DNA from: JBQCHF01 sp051954955 | Lineage (GTDB): Bacteria > Actinomycetota > Actinomycetes > Motilibacterales > Motilibacteraceae | NCBI GenBank assembly: GCA_051954955.1 | Contig: JBQCHF010000036.1 | Span: forward strand, 1-14,627 | DNA: 14,627 nt | Direction: 5' to 3' | Shown: piece after piece, positions 13,303-14,627 of the stretch | How positions within the stretch are numbered: the first letter of the stretch is position 1 | Layout of the letters: every line of letters starts with the position of its first letter | Program-made: the position numbers and the translations under genes | Notes under the pieces: generated by a model | The model's database searches: none | Told to the model about the DNA's origin: nothing | Seen by the model: the letters and a program-made list of their open reading frames with translations, nothing else

Positions 13303-14627
13303 ATGAGCAGGCTCACCGGACCGGGCCGGGCCGCGTGGGCGGCCCGGCGGCTGGCCAACGCGGTGCGCCCGCGGGTGGAGGTGACCCCGGCGCCGCCCAT
13401 GCAATTCGAGCACGACGTCCCGGTGCAGGTTCGCGACGGCACCACGCTGCGGCTGAACGTCTACCGGCCGCTGGGCGATGAGCCAGTGCCCGTCATCATG
13501 TCCGCCCACCCGTACGGCAAGGACAAGGTGCCGGCCAACACCCGCAGCGGGCGTGGGGTGAACTTCCAGTACCGGCTCTTCCCGCAGCCCCAGCCGATCC
13601 GGTTCAGCGACCGGACCAGCTGGGAGGCGCCCGACCCGGCCAACTGGGTCGCGCACGGCTACGCCGTCGTCAACGCCGACCTGCGCGGCGGCGGCACGTC
13701 CGACGGCGTCGACGACCTGCTGTCCGAGCAGGAGGCGCGCGACTACGCCGACCTCGTCGAGTGGGTGGCGGCGCAGCCATGGTGCACCGGCAAGGTCGGG
13801 CTGGACGGCGTCTCCTATCTGGCCATCAGCCAGTACCGGGTGGCGGCGCTGCGCCCGCCGCACCTGGCAGCCATCTGCCCCTGGGAGGGCTTCACCGACG
13901 TCTACCGCGACTTCGCCTACCCGGGCGGGGTGCGCGAGGACGGATTCAGTGTGGTGTGGGGCAAGGTCACCGCGCACGCCGCGCGGGTCGTCGCCAACCC
14001 GCGCAAGGAGTTCCGCTCCCGGCCGGAGCTGGACGACTGGTACCGCGCGCACACCCCGGAGCTGGAGCGCATCGAGGTGCCGATGCTGGTCTGCGCCAGC
14101 TTCTCCGACCAGCTCCTGCACACCCGCGGCTCGTTCGAGGCGTTCCGGCGCGCCGGCTCGGCCCGCAAATGGCTCTACACCCACCGCGGCGGCAAGTGGT
14201 CGCACTACTACAGCGCGTCGGCGACGGAGGAGAGGCGGCGCTTCTTCGACCACCTCCTCAGGGGCGAGGACAACGGCTGGGACCGGCGCCCCGCGGCCCG
14301 GATCGCCGTGCACGAGGAGGGCCCGGAGCCGGCCGAGGTGCTGATGGCCGACACCTGGCCGCCCAGCGAGGGCGTGCACCGATACCTCCTGCACCTGCAC
14401 GACGTCGGGACGCTGCGCGAGGAGGCCCCGGCGCGGACGGCGTCGGCAGCGTTCGACCTGCGCCGCGGCAGGCTGCACTGGGACTGGCAGCCGGCAGAGG
14501 ACGTCGACGTGCTCGGTCCCATGGCGGTCACGGTGCACGTCTCGGTGGCCGGCACGGCGGACCCCCTCCTGGTCGCCCGGGTCCGCAAGCTCCGGGCCGG
14601 CCGCGAGGTCACCTTCGAGGGGAGCTA
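13303..14627 (+). CDS. CocE/NonD-family alpha/beta-hydrolase (X-Pro dipeptidyl-peptidase S15 type), 3' end cut off
   Basis: The first 441 residues are seen and the frame is open to the window end, so the C-terminus is missing (relatives are about 550-650 residues). The family hydrolyses esters or amides: cocaine esterase, alpha-amino-acid ester hydrolase and glutaryl-acylase relatives. Visible are the oxyanion-type HPYGKDK (69-75), nucleophile Ser171 in LDGVSYLAIS, Asp269 in ASFSDQLLH and His301 in GGKWSHYY, so the catalytic triad is complete. From about residue 355 the jelly-roll C-terminal domain begins, with LGPMAVTVHVSVAGTADPLL. Relatives usually have GxSYxG around the nucleophile; here the last Gly is Ala (GVSYLA). 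No signal peptide is seen, so it is probably cytoplasmic. The start at ATG 13303 has a strong ribosome site. It probably answers to the divergent TetR regulator. The natural substrate is unknown. Confidence 0.92.
   Translation, partial: MSRLTGPGRAAWAARRLANAVRPRVEVTPAPPMQFEHDVPVQVRDGTTLRLNVYRPLGDEPVPVIMSAHPYGKDKVPANTRSGRGVNFQYRLFPQPQPIRFSDRTSWEAPDPANWVAHGYAVVNADLRGGGTSDGVDDLLSEQEARDYADLVEWVAAQPWCTGKVGLDGVSYLAISQYRVAALRPPHLAAICPWEGFTDVYRDFAYPGGVREDGFSVVWGKVTAHAARVVANPRKEFRSRPELDDWYRAHTPELERIEVPMLVCASFSDQLLHTRGSFEAFRRAGSARKWLYTHRGGKWSHYYSASATEERRRFFDHLLRGEDNGWDRRPAARIAVHEEGPEPAEVLMADTWPPSEGVHRYLLHLHDVGTLREEAPARTASAAFDLRRGRLHWDWQPAEDVDVLGPMAVTVHVSVAGTADPLLVARVRKLRAGREVTFEGS

Overview
This window is ordinary-looking chromosome from a very high-GC actinobacterium. 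The GC level, GTG/TTG starts, a DUF222/13E12-type HNH protein, a MetOD1-like ATPase and a V4R-like/GGDEF/EAL protein would all suit Geodermatophilaceae (Blastococcus, Geodermatophilus, Modestobacter) or a close relative. That placement is an inference from gene content, not a measured assignment. I see no rRNA, tRNA, CRISPR array, insertion sequence or phage gene.

Layout from left to right. (1) The C-terminal end of an HNH endonuclease-like protein (+) runs in from the left edge and meets, 15 bp away, a 1032-residue secreted subtilisin-like protease (-) with long repetitive Pro/Ala/Ser/Thr and Gly/Ser linkers and an IPT/TIG-like domain. (2) A histidine-kinase-like ATPase fused to a cysteine-containing output domain (-) and a DEAD-box RNA helicase (+) diverge from a 317-bp region. 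(3) The helicase converges on a run of minus-strand genes: an SDR-family oxidoreductase, a MarR regulator, a frameshifted DUF1622 membrane protein and glycine C-acetyltransferase (kbl). (4) A multidomain c-di-GMP protein (V4R-like sensor, GAF-like regions, GGDEF, EAL) diverges from kbl over 88 bp. (5) A TetR regulator (-) and a CocE/NonD alpha/beta-hydrolase (+, cut by the window end) diverge from a 116-bp region containing a conspicuous AT-rich island.

The strongest regulatory evidence is two nearly identical 18-bp elements (16 of 18 identical, each holding the 14-bp dyad GTTYAG-NN-CTRAAC). One lies just upstream of the SDR gene and one at the start of marR. They suggest that MarR controls both itself and the SDR gene. 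The SDR keeps its Rossmann nucleotide-binding loop but has His and Gln where the catalytic YxxxK Tyr and Lys should be, so the MarR/SDR pair is the part most worth following up. Other signals include an 11-bp perfect hairpin between the helicase and SDR genes, a single-base-type frameshift in DUF1622, and dyads in two of the three divergent promoter regions. I found no convincing new defence or mobile system.
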